This document shows positions 1 through 9,315 of a stretch of 64,000 bases of DNA, in pieces; positions within the stretch are counted from its first letter, which is position 1; the number at the start of each line of letters is the position of its first letter. The notes under the pieces were generated by a model that saw only the letters and a list, made by a program, of their open reading frames with translations, was not told the DNA's origin and ran no database searches. Source of the DNA: Ruegeria sp. AD91A (GTDB lineage Bacteria > Pseudomonadota > Alphaproteobacteria > Rhodobacterales > Rhodobacteraceae); the NCBI RefSeq assembly GCF_003443535.1, contig NZ_CP031946.1, forward strand, positions 1,798,001 through 1,862,000, read 5' to 3'. The translations under genes were made by a program, and so were the position numbers.

Positions 1-609
1 ATCGTTCGACATTTCTTCAATTGCAGCCACGCGGGCCGCAATGTCTTCGTCGTATCCAATAGTCAGCAGCCGTTCGAGCCGTTGCTTCTGGGCCTTCAAA
101 TCCACATCTGGCTCGTCCTCGATCGAGGCACGAAGAGGTTCGAGCAGCGCGCCTTCGGGATCACGTTGAATGGATTTTAGTGCGGCCAGGCGCTTCTTTC
201 GGTCCGGGTCGGTCAACTGGAACTGCACCAGTGCTGTCCCGATCATAGCGCGGATACCGCTGTTGGGTTTCAATTGCTTCAGGTCGGATTTCTCAAAGGT
301 ACCGACCACTTCGCCCGTGTCGAAATCGATCAGGTCGTACAAACGCCCTTCGACCTTTCTTCCGGCAAAGAACAGACCATCAGACTTGCGCATCCACATG
401 TCTTTGGCGGCCCATGTCTCAAGCATCACCTGCGCTTGCGGCAGCCCACTGGCGGCAAGCGCATCAATCGCCGGTTTGATCGTCTTGCGCGAACTTTTGA
501 CAATGATCTCCTGATGATCCTGCAAGATCGGCTGCAGGCCACCCTCTTGCGCGTTGGCGTTCAGGCAGGCGAAGAGAATTGCCAGGCCCGCAAGGAATAG
601 TCTTAACAT
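1..609 (-). CDS. urtB: Urea ABC transporter permease UrtB, N-terminal part (cut by window edge)
   Basis: About 203 codons are visible, starting at an ATG and running off the window. The N-terminus is a clear Sec signal peptide (MLRLFLAGLAILFACLNANA), followed by a soluble helical stretch with Lys/Arg-rich repeats (for example RKKRLAALKSIQRDPEG and KAQKQRLERLL). UrtB proteins carry just such a periplasmic N-terminal extension before the membrane domain, which here lies outside the window. It sits 59 bases downstream of urtA on the same strand, the usual urtAB order. Together they would form the high-affinity urea importer that supplies the adjacent urease. Naming rests on context plus the shape of the extension. 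Confidence 0.8.
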   Translation of the reverse strand, partial: MLRLFLAGLAILFACLNANAQEGGLQPILQDHQEIIVKSSRKTIKPAIDALAASGLPQAQVMLETWAAKDMWMRKSDGLFFAGRKVEGRLYDLIDFDTGEVVGTFEKSDLKQLKPNSGIRAMIGTALVQFQLTDPDRKKRLAALKSIQRDPEGALLEPLRASIEDEPDVDLKAQKQRLERLLTIGYDEDIAARVAAIEEMSND

Positions 610-668
610 GTGTTGAAACCCGCGTGTCTTTGGGCAAGGCGGGCGATCGCACCCGCCTTGCATACGAT

Positions 669-1949
669 TTAGTAGTTCGACAAAGTCTGAACGCAGCTCT
701 CGGTCTCGGTGTTGTACATACCGCAGCCGAGATCTTTCCAATCCGATTTCAGCACTGACGATTCAGGCAGAAAGTCGGTCCATGCATCGCCCGGCACAAC
801 GTCGGTTTCGCTGATGATATCGAACTGGCCGTCTTCCTGAATCTCACCAATCAGAACCGGCTTAGCCAGATGGTGGTTCGGCAACATCACAGCAGTACCG
901 CCGGTCAGGTTCGGGAATTCCTGCCCGTACATGGCGGCGCGCACAGCGTCTACTTCGGTCGAGCCGGCTTCGGTCGCGGCATTCACCCACATGTTGAAGC
1001 CTATGTAATGCGCCTCCATAGGATCGTTGGTCACCCGTTCGTCACCCATGGTGGCTTTCCAGGTTTCGACAAATTCGGCATTCACATCAGTATCCGCCGA
1101 CTGGAAATAATTCCAAGCCGCCAAATGGCCGACGAGGTTGGTGGTATCGAGACCGGACAGTTCTTCCTCACCAACCGAAAAGGCCACGACCGGAATGTCA
1201 TCTGCCGAAACACCGGCAGCAGCCAGTTCTTTATAGAAACCAATGTTGGCGTCTCCGTTGATGGTCGAGATCACACCAACCTTTTTGCCATCTTCGCCCA
1301 GTGCAACGACGTCAGATACGATCTTGGACCAGTCAGAATGGCCAAAGGGGGTGTAGTTGACGAAGATATCCGCGTCCGCAATACCCTTTTGCTTAAGGTA
1401 GCTTTCCAAAATATTGTTGGTGGTCCTGGGATAGACGTAGTCCGTGCCGAGCAGAGCGAATTTCTCGACCCCCAGTTCCTCCAGGAAATAATCGGTCGCA
1501 GGGATAGCCTGCTGGTTCGGGGCCGCACCGGTATAAAAGACATTTTTTGAGCTTTCTTCGCCCTCATACTGAACCGGATAGAACAGCAAACCATTCAGCT
1601 CTTCGATCACAGGCAGTACTGATTTGCGGCTGACCGAAGTCCAGTTGCCAAATATTACATCCACCTCGTGGACGGTCAGCAGCTCACGCGCTTTTTCCGC
1701 GAACAGCGGCCAATCCGATGCGGGATCCACAACAACGGCCTCAAGCTGCTTGCCTAAAAGACCACCTTTGGCGTTTTGCTGGTCGATCAGCATCAGCATG
1801 GTGTCTTTCAGAGTAGTCTCTGAGATTGCCATCGTGCCCGACAGCGAATGCAGCACTCCGACCTTGATCGTGTCTTCGTCCGACAACGCAGCGGTGGCTA
1901 TGGCAGCAAAGACAACCGATCCGGCGAGCGTGGATTTGAGCGATTTCAT
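669..1949 (-). CDS. urtA: Urea ABC transporter substrate-binding protein UrtA
   Basis: A 426-aa periplasmic binding protein of the branched-chain amino acid/amide type. The chosen ATG follows a strong AGGAGG ribosome site and opens a signal peptide (MKSLKSTLAGSVVFAAIATAALS). The mature start IKVGVLHSLSGTMAISE and the later EGEESSKNVFY and YPRTTNN segments are typical of UrtA. An in-frame extension upstream to about position 2192 has no signal peptide and is not coding. The protein captures urea in the periplasm and hands it to the UrtBC permease. It is transcribed away from the urease operon, with about 395 bases between the two divergent genes that should hold both promoters. Confidence 0.93.
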   Translation of the reverse strand: MKSLKSTLAGSVVFAAIATAALSDEDTIKVGVLHSLSGTMAISETTLKDTMLMLIDQQNAKGGLLGKQLEAVVVDPASDWPLFAEKARELLTVHEVDVIFGNWTSVSRKSVLPVIEELNGLLFYPVQYEGEESSKNVFYTGAAPNQQAIPATDYFLEELGVEKFALLGTDYVYPRTTNNILESYLKQKGIADADIFVNYTPFGHSDWSKIVSDVVALGEDGKKVGVISTINGDANIGFYKELAAAGVSADDIPVVAFSVGEEELSGLDTTNLVGHLAAWNYFQSADTDVNAEFVETWKATMGDERVTNDPMEAHYIGFNMWVNAATEAGSTEVDAVRAAMYGQEFPNLTGGTAVMLPNHHLAKPVLIGEIQEDGQFDIISETDVVPGDAWTDFLPESSVLKSDWKDLGCGMYNTETESCVQTLSNY

Positions 1950-2344
1950 GTAATCCTCCTGGCGGGGCCGGGAGAGAGGGCTTGCGCAAAGGCACACTCT
2001 TCTTCTACCTGATCCCCGCAACTGTTGTTGCGTTCCGTGTGGCGGCTGTGTTCGAGGTCCAATTCGCGCAGCCGTCACACACCCCCGGGTCATTTCCGCG
2101 GTGGCACCCATACGGTTTCTGCATTGCAGCAAGGTTGGCAACTTACCTTTAGCCCAATTTGGGAAATCGGCGAGAAGCGCATATTTTTTCATCTAAGTCG
2201 AAGGTTGCTGTCTAAAATTTAGACACACGATGTGAAAATAAGCTGATTCCGACACTGCGGATTAGTGTTCCGACACTTCAACAGAGAAACAGGTGGCACC
2301 AAACGACGCGCTAAAGGTGCCCTATTACACAAGTTGCAGCCATA
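1950..2344. promoter_or_regulatory. Divergent intergenic region between urtA and ureD
   Basis: This 395-base stretch separates the divergent urea-transport and urease operons and must carry both promoters. I see no open reading frame with a ribosome site. A TGGCAC hexamer at about 2102 and another at about 2294 resemble the upstream half of a sigma-54 promoter, but neither has a GC element at the right distance, so I do not call one. The part from about 2190 to 2260 is noticeably AT-rich. Nitrogen control is likely biologically but is not shown by a clear site. Confidence 0.5.
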
Positions 2345-3160
2345 TTGCCCACGCATAGCACGGTACCGCCACGTGCTGCAGGCACCGTCAGCTTAAGTAC
2401 CAAACAATTGGGCAACAGGACTGTGCTGGACAGATTTCGCCAGTCTGGGTCCTTTAAATGCCTATTCCCAAGAACGATCACACCTGATCTTGATGCGGTT
2501 CTTCTGAACACGGCGGGCGGTGTGACCGGAGGCGATTCATTCCGATTTTCTTGCAAGGCAGCAAAAAGCACGGCGCTGACCTTGACGACACAAGCCTGCG
2601 AGCGCGCCTACAAAGCCCAGCCCCAAGAATGGGGCCAGATTACAAATCATTTGACGGTTGAATCTGGTGCCCGGCTGAACTGGTTGCCGCAAGAAACCAT
2701 TCTGTACAACGGCAGCGCTTTGGACCGACGCCTTAGGATCGACATGGGGCTTGATGCTGAAATGCTGATGGTCGAGCCGCTGGTCTTTGGGCGCGCTGCC
2801 ATGGGCGAGACGCTGACCGGCATCCGCTTGCGCGATAGAATCGAGATTCGGCGCGAGGACACGCCAGTGTTTCTCGATGCGATTAGGTTCTCTGGTGATT
2901 GGCATACGCACGTATCCAAGCCGCATATTACAAACGGCGCAGGGGCGATGGCGCTAATCGTCTTAGCGTCGAGTTCTGCCGAAGGTCATCTGAAACCTGT
3001 GCGGGCAATGCTACCGGACACCGCAGGGGCAACCGTGATCCGGAAAGACCTATTGGTCATTCGCATTCTGGCAGACAACAGCTTTGCACTGCGTCGAACG
3101 CTGATACCAGTTCTACACCGTCTGAACAAAGACACATTGCCCCGATGCTGGATGCTCTGA
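2345..3160 (+). CDS. ureD: Urease accessory protein UreD
   Basis: 271 aa, first gene of the urease operon. The family pattern is clear: [13 protein letters not shown] near the N-terminus, [11 protein letters not shown] (the conserved GG-GD loop), [11 protein letters not shown] and the [11 protein letters not shown] motif. UreD binds apo-urease and is the scaffold on which UreF and UreG assemble to carbamylate the active-site lysine and insert nickel. The only in-frame start after the preceding stop and before conserved sequence is TTG, with a poor ribosome site, so the exact start is uncertain. It ends one base before ureA. Confidence 0.9.
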   Translation: MPTHSTVPPRAAGTVSLSTKQLGNRTVLDRFRQSGSFKCLFPRTITPDLDAVLLNTAGGVTGGDSFRFSCKAAKSTALTLTTQACERAYKAQPQEWGQITNHLTVESGARLNWLPQETILYNGSALDRRLRIDMGLDAEMLMVEPLVFGRAAMGETLTGIRLRDRIEIRREDTPVFLDAIRFSGDWHTHVSKPHITNGAGAMALIVLASSSAEGHLKPVRAMLPDTAGATVIRKDLLVIRILADNSFALRRTLIPVLHRLNKDTLPRCWML

Positions 3161-3161
3161 C

Positions 3162-3464
3162 ATGAACCTGACCCCTCGTGAAAAAGACAAATTGCTGGTC
3201 GCCATGGCAGCCGAGGTCGCTCGAAAACGACTGGCCCGCGGCGTCAAGCTGAACCACCCCGAGGCCATTGCGTTGATAACCGACGCCGTGGTCGAAGGCG
3301 CGCGCGTTGGCCGTTCGGTCGCCGACATGATGCAAGCCGGGGCTGAAGTGATCTCCCGGGGCCAATGCATGGAAGGCGTGCCCGAGATGATCCACGAGGT
3401 GCAGGTTGAAGCCACTTTCCCGGATGGCACAAAACTTGTGACTGTCCACAACCCCATTCGCTAA
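3162..3464 (+). CDS. ureA: Urease gamma subunit UreA
   Basis: 100 aa, the standard length of a bacterial urease gamma subunit. It begins [13 protein letters not shown] and contains [15 protein letters not shown] and GRSVADMMQ, all family signatures, and ends with the TVHNPIR tail. It is part of the (UreABC)3 cytoplasmic enzyme that hydrolyses urea to ammonia and carbamate. The start codon lies one base after the ureD stop, so the two are probably translationally coupled. Confidence 0.97.
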   Translation: MNLTPREKDKLLVAMAAEVARKRLARGVKLNHPEAIALITDAVVEGARVGRSVADMMQAGAEVISRGQCMEGVPEMIHEVQVEATFPDGTKLVTVHNPIR

Positions 3465-3482
3465 TTTCCAAAGGAGTCACCC

Positions 3483-3644
3483 ATGAACCGTATGCTGTTT
3501 CCCGCTCTCATTCTGGCTGGTCCGGCCATGGCCCATTCGGATACCCAAGTTCACGCCCATGGCAGTGATTACGCCGCGCTCGCAGTTGGGTTGGCTTTGA
3601 TCGCGGTCATCGCCATTACCGTGATTTTGAAGCTGCCGAAATGA
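3483..3644 (+). CDS. 53-aa His-rich small membrane protein between ureA and ureB
   Basis: This short gene has a good ribosome site (AAGGAG, 7 bases before the ATG) and its TGA stop overlaps the ureB start as ATGA, so it is very probably translated. The sequence is a cleavable-looking N-terminal segment ([17 protein letters not shown]), a short His-containing stretch ([10 protein letters not shown], with three histidines) and a C-terminal hydrophobic helix ending KLPK. That suggests a small inner-membrane protein with a short periplasmic His segment. The histidines and the location inside the urease structural genes make a nickel-related role conceivable, but no function is established here. 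Confidence 0.75.
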   Translation: MNRMLFPALILAGPAMAHSDTQVHAHGSDYAALAVGLALIAVIAITVILKLPK

Positions 3645-3973
3645 TCCCGGGTGAGATCATTCCGGCCGAAGGCTCACTGACGCTGAACGCAGGGCGCAGC
3701 AGCCGTCTTGTTATTGTCGCCAATACCGGCGACCGACCAATACAGGTCGGCAGCCACTACCATTTTTCCGAAGCAAACCCGGCTCTGGATTTTGATAGGT
3801 ATGCAGCTTTGGGTATGCGGCTGGACATCCCGGCGGGCACTGCGGTGCGATTTGAGCCAGGCCAAACTCGCGAAGTTATGCTGGTGCCATTTGAGGGGCG
3901 CCGGCACATCTACGGTTTCAATATGCACATCATGGGGGCTTTGAAAGATGCCGGGCAAGATCAGCCGGAGTGA
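3641..3973 (+). CDS. ureB: Urease beta subunit UreB
   Basis: 110 aa. It opens [11 protein letters not shown] and contains [17 protein letters not shown], the hallmark of the beta subunit, then [10 protein letters not shown] and the GGRR-like loop ([10 protein letters not shown]). It packs on UreC at the rim of the active site. Its start overlaps the upstream small gene by ATGA and its last 26 bases overlap the start of ureC, a typical urease operon arrangement. Confidence 0.96.
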   Translation: MIPGEIIPAEGSLTLNAGRSSRLVIVANTGDRPIQVGSHYHFSEANPALDFDRYAALGMRLDIPAGTAVRFEPGQTREVMLVPFEGRRHIYGFNMHIMGALKDAGQDQPE

Positions 3974-5708
3974 CTATGCCTCCATGTTCGGCCCCACGGT
4001 CGGCGACAAAGTACGATTGGCAGATACCGATCTGATCATCGAAGTAGAAAAAGACCTTATCGTGGAGCGCGCAACGACTGCGCGTTTCAGCGAGACCGGT
4101 CACCGCGAAGATGTCTATGGGGAAGAGGTCAAGTTCGGTGGTGGTAAAGTCATTCGAGATGGGATGGGGCAGTCTCAGGCCACGCGTGCCGAAGGCGCCG
4201 TGGACACGGTGATCACCAATGCTCTGATCGTGGATCACTCGGGTATCTACAAGGCGGATGTCGGCCTAAAGGACGGGCGCATCGCCAAGATTGGCAAAGC
4301 CGGAAATCCGGATACACAGCCCGGCGTAGACATCATCATCGGCCCCGGCACCGAGGCCATCGCTGGCGAGGGTCGCATCCTGACGGCTGGCGGGTTCGAC
4401 AGCCATATTCACTTCATCTGCCCTCAACAGATAGAGGACGCGCTGCATTCTGGCCTGACGACCATGCTTGGTGGCGGCACTGGCCCGGCACATGGCACTC
4501 TGGCGACCACATGCACCCCGGGCCCATGGCATATCGGCCGGATGTTGCAGGCGGCAGATGCTTTTCCCATGAATCTTGCTTTCGCGGGCAAGGGAAATGC
4601 TTCGCTTCCCGCTGCTCTAGAGGAACAGGTAAAAGCCGGAGCTTGTGCCCTGAAACTGCACGAGGACTGGGGCACGACTCCGGCGGCCATCGACTGCTGC
4701 CTTGCGGTCGCTGATGCGATGGACGTTCAGGTGATGATCCACACCGACACGCTCAACGAATCCGGGTTTGTTGAAAATACAGTTGCCGCGATAAAGGGCC
4801 GTACTATCCACGCTTTCCATACCGAAGGCGCGGGCGGCGGCCACGCCCCCGACATCATCAAAATCTGCGGTGAGGACCATGTCCTACCCTCCTCTACCAA
4901 CCCGACGCGGCCCTTTACGGTGAACACGGTAGAGGAACATCTCGACATGCTGATGGTCTGCCATCACCTCGACAAATCCATCCCCGAGGATGTGGCTTTT
5001 GCTGAAAGCCGCATTCGGCGTGAAACCATCGCGGCTGAAGATATCCTGCACGACATGGGTGCCTTCAGCATCATCGCTTCTGACAGTCAGGCGATGGGGC
5101 GCGTTGGCGAAGTTCTAATTCGCACCTGGCAAACGGCTGATAAAATGAAGAAACAGCGAGGCCGCCTGCCGGAGGAATCCGGTGACAACGACAACCTGCG
5201 CGTTCGCCGTTACATCGCCAAGTACACGATTAACCCTGCGGTTGCCCATGGCCTCAGCCACGAGATTGGCAGTATCGAGGAAGGAAAACGCGCCGACCTG
5301 GTCCTATGGGACCCTGCCTTTTTTGGAGTGAAGCCTGAGATGGTTTTGCTAGGCGGCACCATCGTTTGTGCACAGATGGGTGATCCCAATGCTTCGATAC
5401 CCACCCCGCAGCCGGTTTATAGTCGGCCAATGTTCGGTGCCTATGGTCGATCCGTTGAAAACTCAGCAATCACCTTTGTGTCGCAAGCCGCGCTGGCGGA
5501 CGGGATCGGTGATACACTAGGATTGGCAAAGCAGACCGTGGCTGTCCAAAACACGCGAGAGATTGGCAAACAGGATCTTCTGCTCAACAACGCGACACCT
5601 CATGTCGAAGTTGATCCAGAAACCTACGAAGTCCGGGCAGATGGCGAATTGCTGACCTGCCAACCCGCCGAAGTACTGCCCATGGCACAGCGATACTTTA
5701 TGTTCTGA
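3948..5708 (+). CDS. ureC: Urease alpha (catalytic) subunit UreC
   Basis: 586 aa, slightly longer than the usual 566-570. All dinuclear nickel-site elements are present: HIH in GGFDSHIHF, the carbamylated Lys in [10 protein letters not shown] followed by its metal His, HTDTLNE, the flap and catalytic His in the MVCHHLD region, and the Asp ligand in [14 protein letters not shown]. It hydrolyses urea in the cytoplasm. The start [17 protein letters not shown] is the conserved family N-terminus and lies inside the 3' end of ureB. The extra length seems to be in the early loop after [11 protein letters not shown]. Activity requires UreDEFG from the same operon. Confidence 0.98.
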   Translation: MPGKISRSDYASMFGPTVGDKVRLADTDLIIEVEKDLIVERATTARFSETGHREDVYGEEVKFGGGKVIRDGMGQSQATRAEGAVDTVITNALIVDHSGIYKADVGLKDGRIAKIGKAGNPDTQPGVDIIIGPGTEAIAGEGRILTAGGFDSHIHFICPQQIEDALHSGLTTMLGGGTGPAHGTLATTCTPGPWHIGRMLQAADAFPMNLAFAGKGNASLPAALEEQVKAGACALKLHEDWGTTPAAIDCCLAVADAMDVQVMIHTDTLNESGFVENTVAAIKGRTIHAFHTEGAGGGHAPDIIKICGEDHVLPSSTNPTRPFTVNTVEEHLDMLMVCHHLDKSIPEDVAFAESRIRRETIAAEDILHDMGAFSIIASDSQAMGRVGEVLIRTWQTADKMKKQRGRLPEESGDNDNLRVRRYIAKYTINPAVAHGLSHEIGSIEEGKRADLVLWDPAFFGVKPEMVLLGGTIVCAQMGDPNASIPTPQPVYSRPMFGAYGRSVENSAITFVSQAALADGIGDTLGLAKQTVAVQNTREIGKQDLLLNNATPHVEVDPETYEVRADGELLTCQPAEVLPMAQRYFMF

Positions 5709-5829
5709 CTAAAAATTATGCTGCATTGCACAGCGCGCAACGCAGAAATGACCAAACACCCACTTCAATGTGAGGCCGATATGACAGATATTAATGCCCA
5801 AGGGAGGACCAACGTTTACGAGGGTCCAA

Positions 5830-6054
5830 ATGGCACACTCAGCAACACAATCTCACGCACGCTTTTCGCTGCCCGGTCTGATCGCGTCCATCACAGCATC
5901 AGTCTACGGGGCTCTGATCAGTGTGGCCGAAGCTCAATCGCGCGTTCGGCAAGTCGAATTCCTGCAATCGCTCAGCGACGAAGAGTTGAAAAAACGCGGC
6001 CTATCACGCGAACGGATCGTGCACCGGGTGTTTGCGGATTCAATCTGGCTCTGA
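5830..6054 (+). CDS. DUF1127-type small protein inside the urease operon
   Basis: 74 aa. The C-terminal half, LSDEELKKRGLSRERIVHRVF, matches the pattern of alphaproteobacterial DUF1127 proteins (aspartate/glutamate, then RGISR-like, then VF). The N-terminal half has a hydrophobic segment (LPGLIASITASVYGALISVAEA). An upstream in-frame ATG would add 12 residues; I prefer the inner start because the extension is low quality, though the GGAGG at about 5802 could serve either. It lies between ureC and ureE, where most urease operons have nothing. DUF1127 proteins elsewhere bind RNA or act in phosphate, carbon or stress regulation; no role in urease is known to me. Confidence 0.6.
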   Translation: MAHSATQSHARFSLPGLIASITASVYGALISVAEAQSRVRQVEFLQSLSDEELKKRGLSRERIVHRVFADSIWL

Positions 6055-6082
6055 CTATTTCTGCTCCAGAGGAGGCGACGGT

Positions 6083-6535
6083 ATGACCGCCCTGCTCTGC
6101 ACCGCACGCCGTTACTCGGATCATATGCACAGCGACTCCGCAGATTGCCTGTCGCTGACTTATGACGATCGTTTTTTGCGTCGCAAGGTTCTGACCTGTG
6201 AAAGTGGCGAACAAATACTCGTCGATCTGGCGCAAACCACCTCGTTGAACCACGGTGGCACGTTGATTCTGGACGACGGTCGCGAAGTGGAAATACAGGC
6301 TGCACCCGAAGCACTGCTTGAGGTTTCCGCTCCGGACCTGACACGCATCGCGTGGCATATTGGCAATCGCCACACGCCCTGCCAGATCGAAAAGGATCGT
6401 CTGCTGATCCAGATCGATCATGTGATCCGAGATATGCTATTGAAAATCGGAGCCGCAGTGCGCGAGGTGCACGAACCGTTCAACCCCGAAGGCGGAGCCT
6501 ATGGCCACGGCAGGACACATGGCCACGCCCACTGA
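6083..6535 (+). CDS. ureE: Urease nickel metallochaperone UreE
   Basis: 150 aa, started at the ATG just after GGAGGCGACGGT. It shows the UreE peptide-binding N-domain (LTYDDRFLRRKVL, DLAQTTSLNHGG) and the metal-binding C-domain (RIAWHIGNRHTPCQIE with its conserved central His), and ends in a His-rich tail ([10 protein letters not shown]). UreE delivers nickel to the UreDFG-urease complex. The gene overlaps ureF by 35 bases. Confidence 0.94.
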   Translation: MTALLCTARRYSDHMHSDSADCLSLTYDDRFLRRKVLTCESGEQILVDLAQTTSLNHGGTLILDDGREVEIQAAPEALLEVSAPDLTRIAWHIGNRHTPCQIEKDRLLIQIDHVIRDMLLKIGAAVREVHEPFNPEGGAYGHGRTHGHAH

Positions 6536-7172
6536 CGCCGATATCCTGACGCTGACCCAGTGGTTGTCTCCGGCATACCCTGTGGGGGGATTTGCTTATT
6601 CTCATGGGTTGGAAGCTGCAATTGACGAAGGAGCGGTCGCCAGTTCCCAAGACGCCGAAGCCTGGGTTTCAGATGCGCTGGAACACGGATCTGGATGGAA
6701 TGATACTCTGTTCGTGGTGTCCGCATACAACGCGCGGGACAAAGATGAACTTTTTAGCATCGATGCCAAGGCACGGGCTATCTGCGCGTCATCCGAAAGG
6801 AAAATGGAAACCGAACTGCTGGGACAGGCATTCGGGACTGTCACAGGAGAGGTCTGGGATATGGACATCCAACAGCTTTCCTACCCAGTTTCAGTAGGTC
6901 ACGCCGCGCGTCTACAAAACCTCCCCCTACTGCTGACGACGAAGATGTATCTACAAGCATTCGCAAGCAACTTGGTCGCTTGCGCAACGCGTCTTGTGCC
7001 GCTGGGGCAAACCGACGCGCAGAAACTAATCCGTAATTTGACACCGCTATGTGCTCATATCGTCGAAAAGGCGCAAATGGCAGGCTTGGAAGAATTGAGT
7101 TCGACTGCGTTCCTGACGGACATCGCGTCGATGAGACACGAAATACAGTATTCAAGGATATTCCGAACATGA
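6501..7172 (+). CDS. ureF: Urease accessory protein UreF
   Basis: About 223 aa, with the diagnostic [18 protein letters not shown] block near the N-terminus and the all-helical remainder expected of UreF. A second in-frame ATG six codons later ([10 protein letters not shown]) is an equally plausible start. UreF acts as a gate on the GTPase UreG within the activation complex. It overlaps ureE at its 5' end, and its TGA overlaps the ureG ATG. Confidence 0.93.
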   Translation: MATAGHMATPTDADILTLTQWLSPAYPVGGFAYSHGLEAAIDEGAVASSQDAEAWVSDALEHGSGWNDTLFVVSAYNARDKDELFSIDAKARAICASSERKMETELLGQAFGTVTGEVWDMDIQQLSYPVSVGHAARLQNLPLLLTTKMYLQAFASNLVACATRLVPLGQTDAQKLIRNLTPLCAHIVEKAQMAGLEELSSTAFLTDIASMRHEIQYSRIFRT

Positions 7173-7798
7173 GCAGTATGAACGGCCCTCTTCGCGTTGG
7201 CATCGGCGGTCCGGTTGGAGCCGGAAAGACCACTTTGACCGCTGCCTTGTCTGAAGCCCTGCGCGATGCTTGTTCAGTGAGCGTCATCACCAATGACATT
7301 TACACGCAGGAGGATGCCGAAGCGCTGGTGCGCATGCAGGTCCTTCCCCAAGATCGGATTATCGGCGTCGAAACGGGCGGTTGCCCACATACAGCAATCC
7401 GCGAGGACGCATCGATAAACCTTGCAGCTGTCGCTGAAATGCAGGAACGCCATCCCGATCTTGATATCGTTCTGATCGAAAGCGGCGGCGACAATCTGTC
7501 GGCTACTTTCAGCCCGGAACTCGCAGACCTTACAATCTATGTGATCGACGTCGCCGCTGGAGAGGAAATCCCGCGAAAAGGCGGACCGGCAATAACAAAA
7601 TCCGACATCCTGGTCATAAACAAAACCGATCTGGCGCCGCATGTAGGCGCTTCACTGGAGGTAATGGAACGAGATGCAGCCAGAATGCGCAAAGGGCGGC
7701 CATTTTTGTTCTCGTCCCTTCGCCACAAAAAAGGGGTCGACGCAATTGTTGACCTCTTGGTGAAGCAGGGTGGGGTAATAATTTCAGAAGTGAATTAG
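7169..7798 (+). CDS. ureG: Urease accessory GTPase UreG
   Basis: 209 aa, standard length. The chosen ATG overlaps the ureF stop (ATGA); a longer in-frame reading to about 7049 only extends into ureF. Motifs: P-loop [11 protein letters not shown], the metal-binding ETGGCPH (the CPH nickel site), [11 protein letters not shown], and the guanine-specificity motif NKTDLAP. It couples GTP hydrolysis to nickel insertion and lysine carbamylation in urease. It is the last gene of the operon. Confidence 0.96.
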   Translation: MSSMNGPLRVGIGGPVGAGKTTLTAALSEALRDACSVSVITNDIYTQEDAEALVRMQVLPQDRIIGVETGGCPHTAIREDASINLAAVAEMQERHPDLDIVLIESGGDNLSATFSPELADLTIYVIDVAAGEEIPRKGGPAITKSDILVINKTDLAPHVGASLEVMERDAARMRKGRPFLFSSLRHKKGVDAIVDLLVKQGGVIISEVN

Positions 7799-8189
7799 CT
7801 CCCAGAACGGAGATGCCAAATTGTCGGCACCTAAACCCGACTGGAGAGGCCGAAGGTACAGTCTTTAATTTTCACGTTTGTCTGGATGTTATGTTTTGTC
7901 TTCACTCATCGGCTGTCCGTATAGGAAGCGCACTAGCCAACCTAGACAACTATCCGTAACCATAACATTCTTCGGTGCCGATTTGTTGCGCGCTACGCGA
8001 CTTTCGCCCTCGGATATTCCTGCGTGATGCGCGAAACTGCGACGTCTGTTGTGGGCTCGGTTTGGTTATTCGCAAAGTACTCGTGAGCGTCTGCTGTGCG
8101 GACAAAGTGAGCCTTCGCTGCGGTGGAGCGAATCTCGGCTTTCTAGCTTCAGAAACTGATTGAGATCTGATCTCCTCGGCCTAGCCTCC
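7799..8189. other. Gene-free stretch between ureG and the GlxA-type regulator
   Basis: No convincing gene. A 62-codon frame at 7975-8163 is Cys-rich, lacks a ribosome site and reads like chance. I found no strong GC hairpin with a U-run behind ureG. A GAGATCTGATCTC palindrome (5-3-5) lies at 8162-8174, just before the hairpin cluster annotated separately. Confidence 0.5.
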
Positions 8190-8217
8190 GCACTTAGGCA
8201 GTGCTTGGCTCAGCACT
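8190..8217 (+). promoter_or_regulatory. Overlapping alternative hairpins upstream of the GlxA-type regulator
   Basis: Three copies of a short element in alternating orientation create two mutually exclusive stems: GCACT-TAGGC-AGTGC (8190-8204) and AGTGCT-TGGCTC-AGCACT (8200-8217). The shared middle arm can pair with either side. The cluster ends 66 bases before the regulator's ATG. It may be a multi-site operator or a leader switch; neither is proved. Confidence 0.45.
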
Positions 8218-8283
8218 TTGGTGTCTTTTGCGAATTTCCGAAACATAATTGACAATTTTGGACGCTGTTTTACAAAATCGGCC

Positions 8284-9315
8284 ATGACGCAGCCAATAGA
8301 TCGCAAGCTAGACATAGTTGTTTTGGTGAGTTCGCATTTTAATGTTTCGGCGACAACGTCTTTCGTGGATCCATTCAGAGTAGCAAATTACCTGACGGGT
8401 TCAGCTCGATTTTCTTGGACTTATGTCTCAGACCCTGGTGGTCCAATTGAATCGAGCAGCGGCTTGGTCGTTGACACTGCCCCATTGGCGGAGGTGGTGA
8501 GGCGCAAGCCTTGGATGGTTCTGGTGAGTACAAGTTGGACACCTGAGCGTCACGGGACACCTCAGTTCAAGGTAGCACTACAGAAATGGGAATCGGGTGG
8601 AGCAATCGTTGGAGGTTTGGATACTGGCGCGATTGTTCTTGCGACGGCTGGACTACTCAAAGGAAAGACCGCAACGGTTCACTATGAACACATCGACGCC
8701 TTTGCCGAAACGGCCCATGACACCACCGTGTCAGAGAACATGATTATTATGGATGGAAAGATTTTCACTTGTTGCGGGGGTTCTGCAGCAACAGATCTGG
8801 GACTGCGGTTTGTACATTCCGTCGCTGGTGAGAGTATCGCCAATGCATCTGCTCGATACCTTTTTCATCACAATGTGCGCGGAGAAGGCCAATCACAGAA
8901 CCCCAAAGACATGGAACCGCTGGGGTACGTCACCTCTGGGGTGGTAAGGGACGCGATCGATTTGATGGAGGCGCACTTGGAAGCCACTTTGTCGATCCCT
9001 GAAATATCAGCGAGGTTGAAGATTTCGCAACGACAACTTAGCCGATTGTTTCAGCAATTTGTCCATAAGTCGCCGATCGAGTATTACCGCGACATTCGCC
9101 TTGATCGCGCGCGCGGATTAGTGACGCAAACTGAGCTTAAGTTCAGCGAGATTGCGGAAGCATCAGGGTTTAATGGACAGGTTCATTTCAGCCGGGCATA
9201 CCGCAAACGATTTGGATTGACACCCAGTGCGGATCGCATTGAAGGCCGCACCCCGTTTGAGTTTCGCGCTTGGCCGATGTTCAATCCCGACATCAAGTCC
9301 GAAGGTGTTGGGTAG
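8284..9315 (+). CDS. GlxA-family AraC transcriptional regulator (CdhR-like)
   Basis: 343 aa from the first ATG; a TTG 66 bases upstream would add residues without family resemblance. Residues 1-190 form a DJ-1/PfpI (class I amidotransferase-like) domain, for example VSSHFNVSATTSFVDPFR and GGLDTGAIVLATAGLL. The C-terminal 100 residues are an AraC/XylS pair of helix-turn-helices (ARLKISQRQLSRLFQQF; IAEASGFNGQVHFSRAYRKRF). Family members such as CdhR, GbdR and SouR control carnitine, betaine and related catabolism. Its 3' end overlaps the carnitine-dehydrogenase-like gene by 23 bases in convergent orientation, so it is the obvious regulator of that operon. Confidence 0.85.
   Translation: MTQPIDRKLDIVVLVSSHFNVSATTSFVDPFRVANYLTGSARFSWTYVSDPGGPIESSSGLVVDTAPLAEVVRRKPWMVLVSTSWTPERHGTPQFKVALQKWESGGAIVGGLDTGAIVLATAGLLKGKTATVHYEHIDAFAETAHDTTVSENMIIMDGKIFTCCGGSAATDLGLRFVHSVAGESIANASARYLFHHNVRGEGQSQNPKDMEPLGYVTSGVVRDAIDLMEAHLEATLSIPEISARLKISQRQLSRLFQQFVHKSPIEYYRDIRLDRARGLVTQTELKFSEIAEASGFNGQVHFSRAYRKRFGLTPSADRIEGRTPFEFRAWPMFNPDIKSEGVG

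Noticed and set aside
1950..2192. N-terminal extension of urtA upstream of its signal peptide
   Set aside because: The AGGAGG site and signal peptide fix the start at 1949; the added residues show no conservation pattern.
2101..2300. Sigma-54-type promoter in the urtA-ureD gap
   Set aside because: TGGCAC is present twice, but the downstream GC element is not at the required spacing.
5718..6086. 122-codon frame overlapping the DUF1127 gene
   Set aside because: It is in a different frame from the recognisable DUF1127 pattern and has Ser/Arg-rich random-looking sequence.
7975..8163. 62-codon Cys-rich frame after ureG
   Set aside because: No ribosome site, odd composition and no neighbours that need it.
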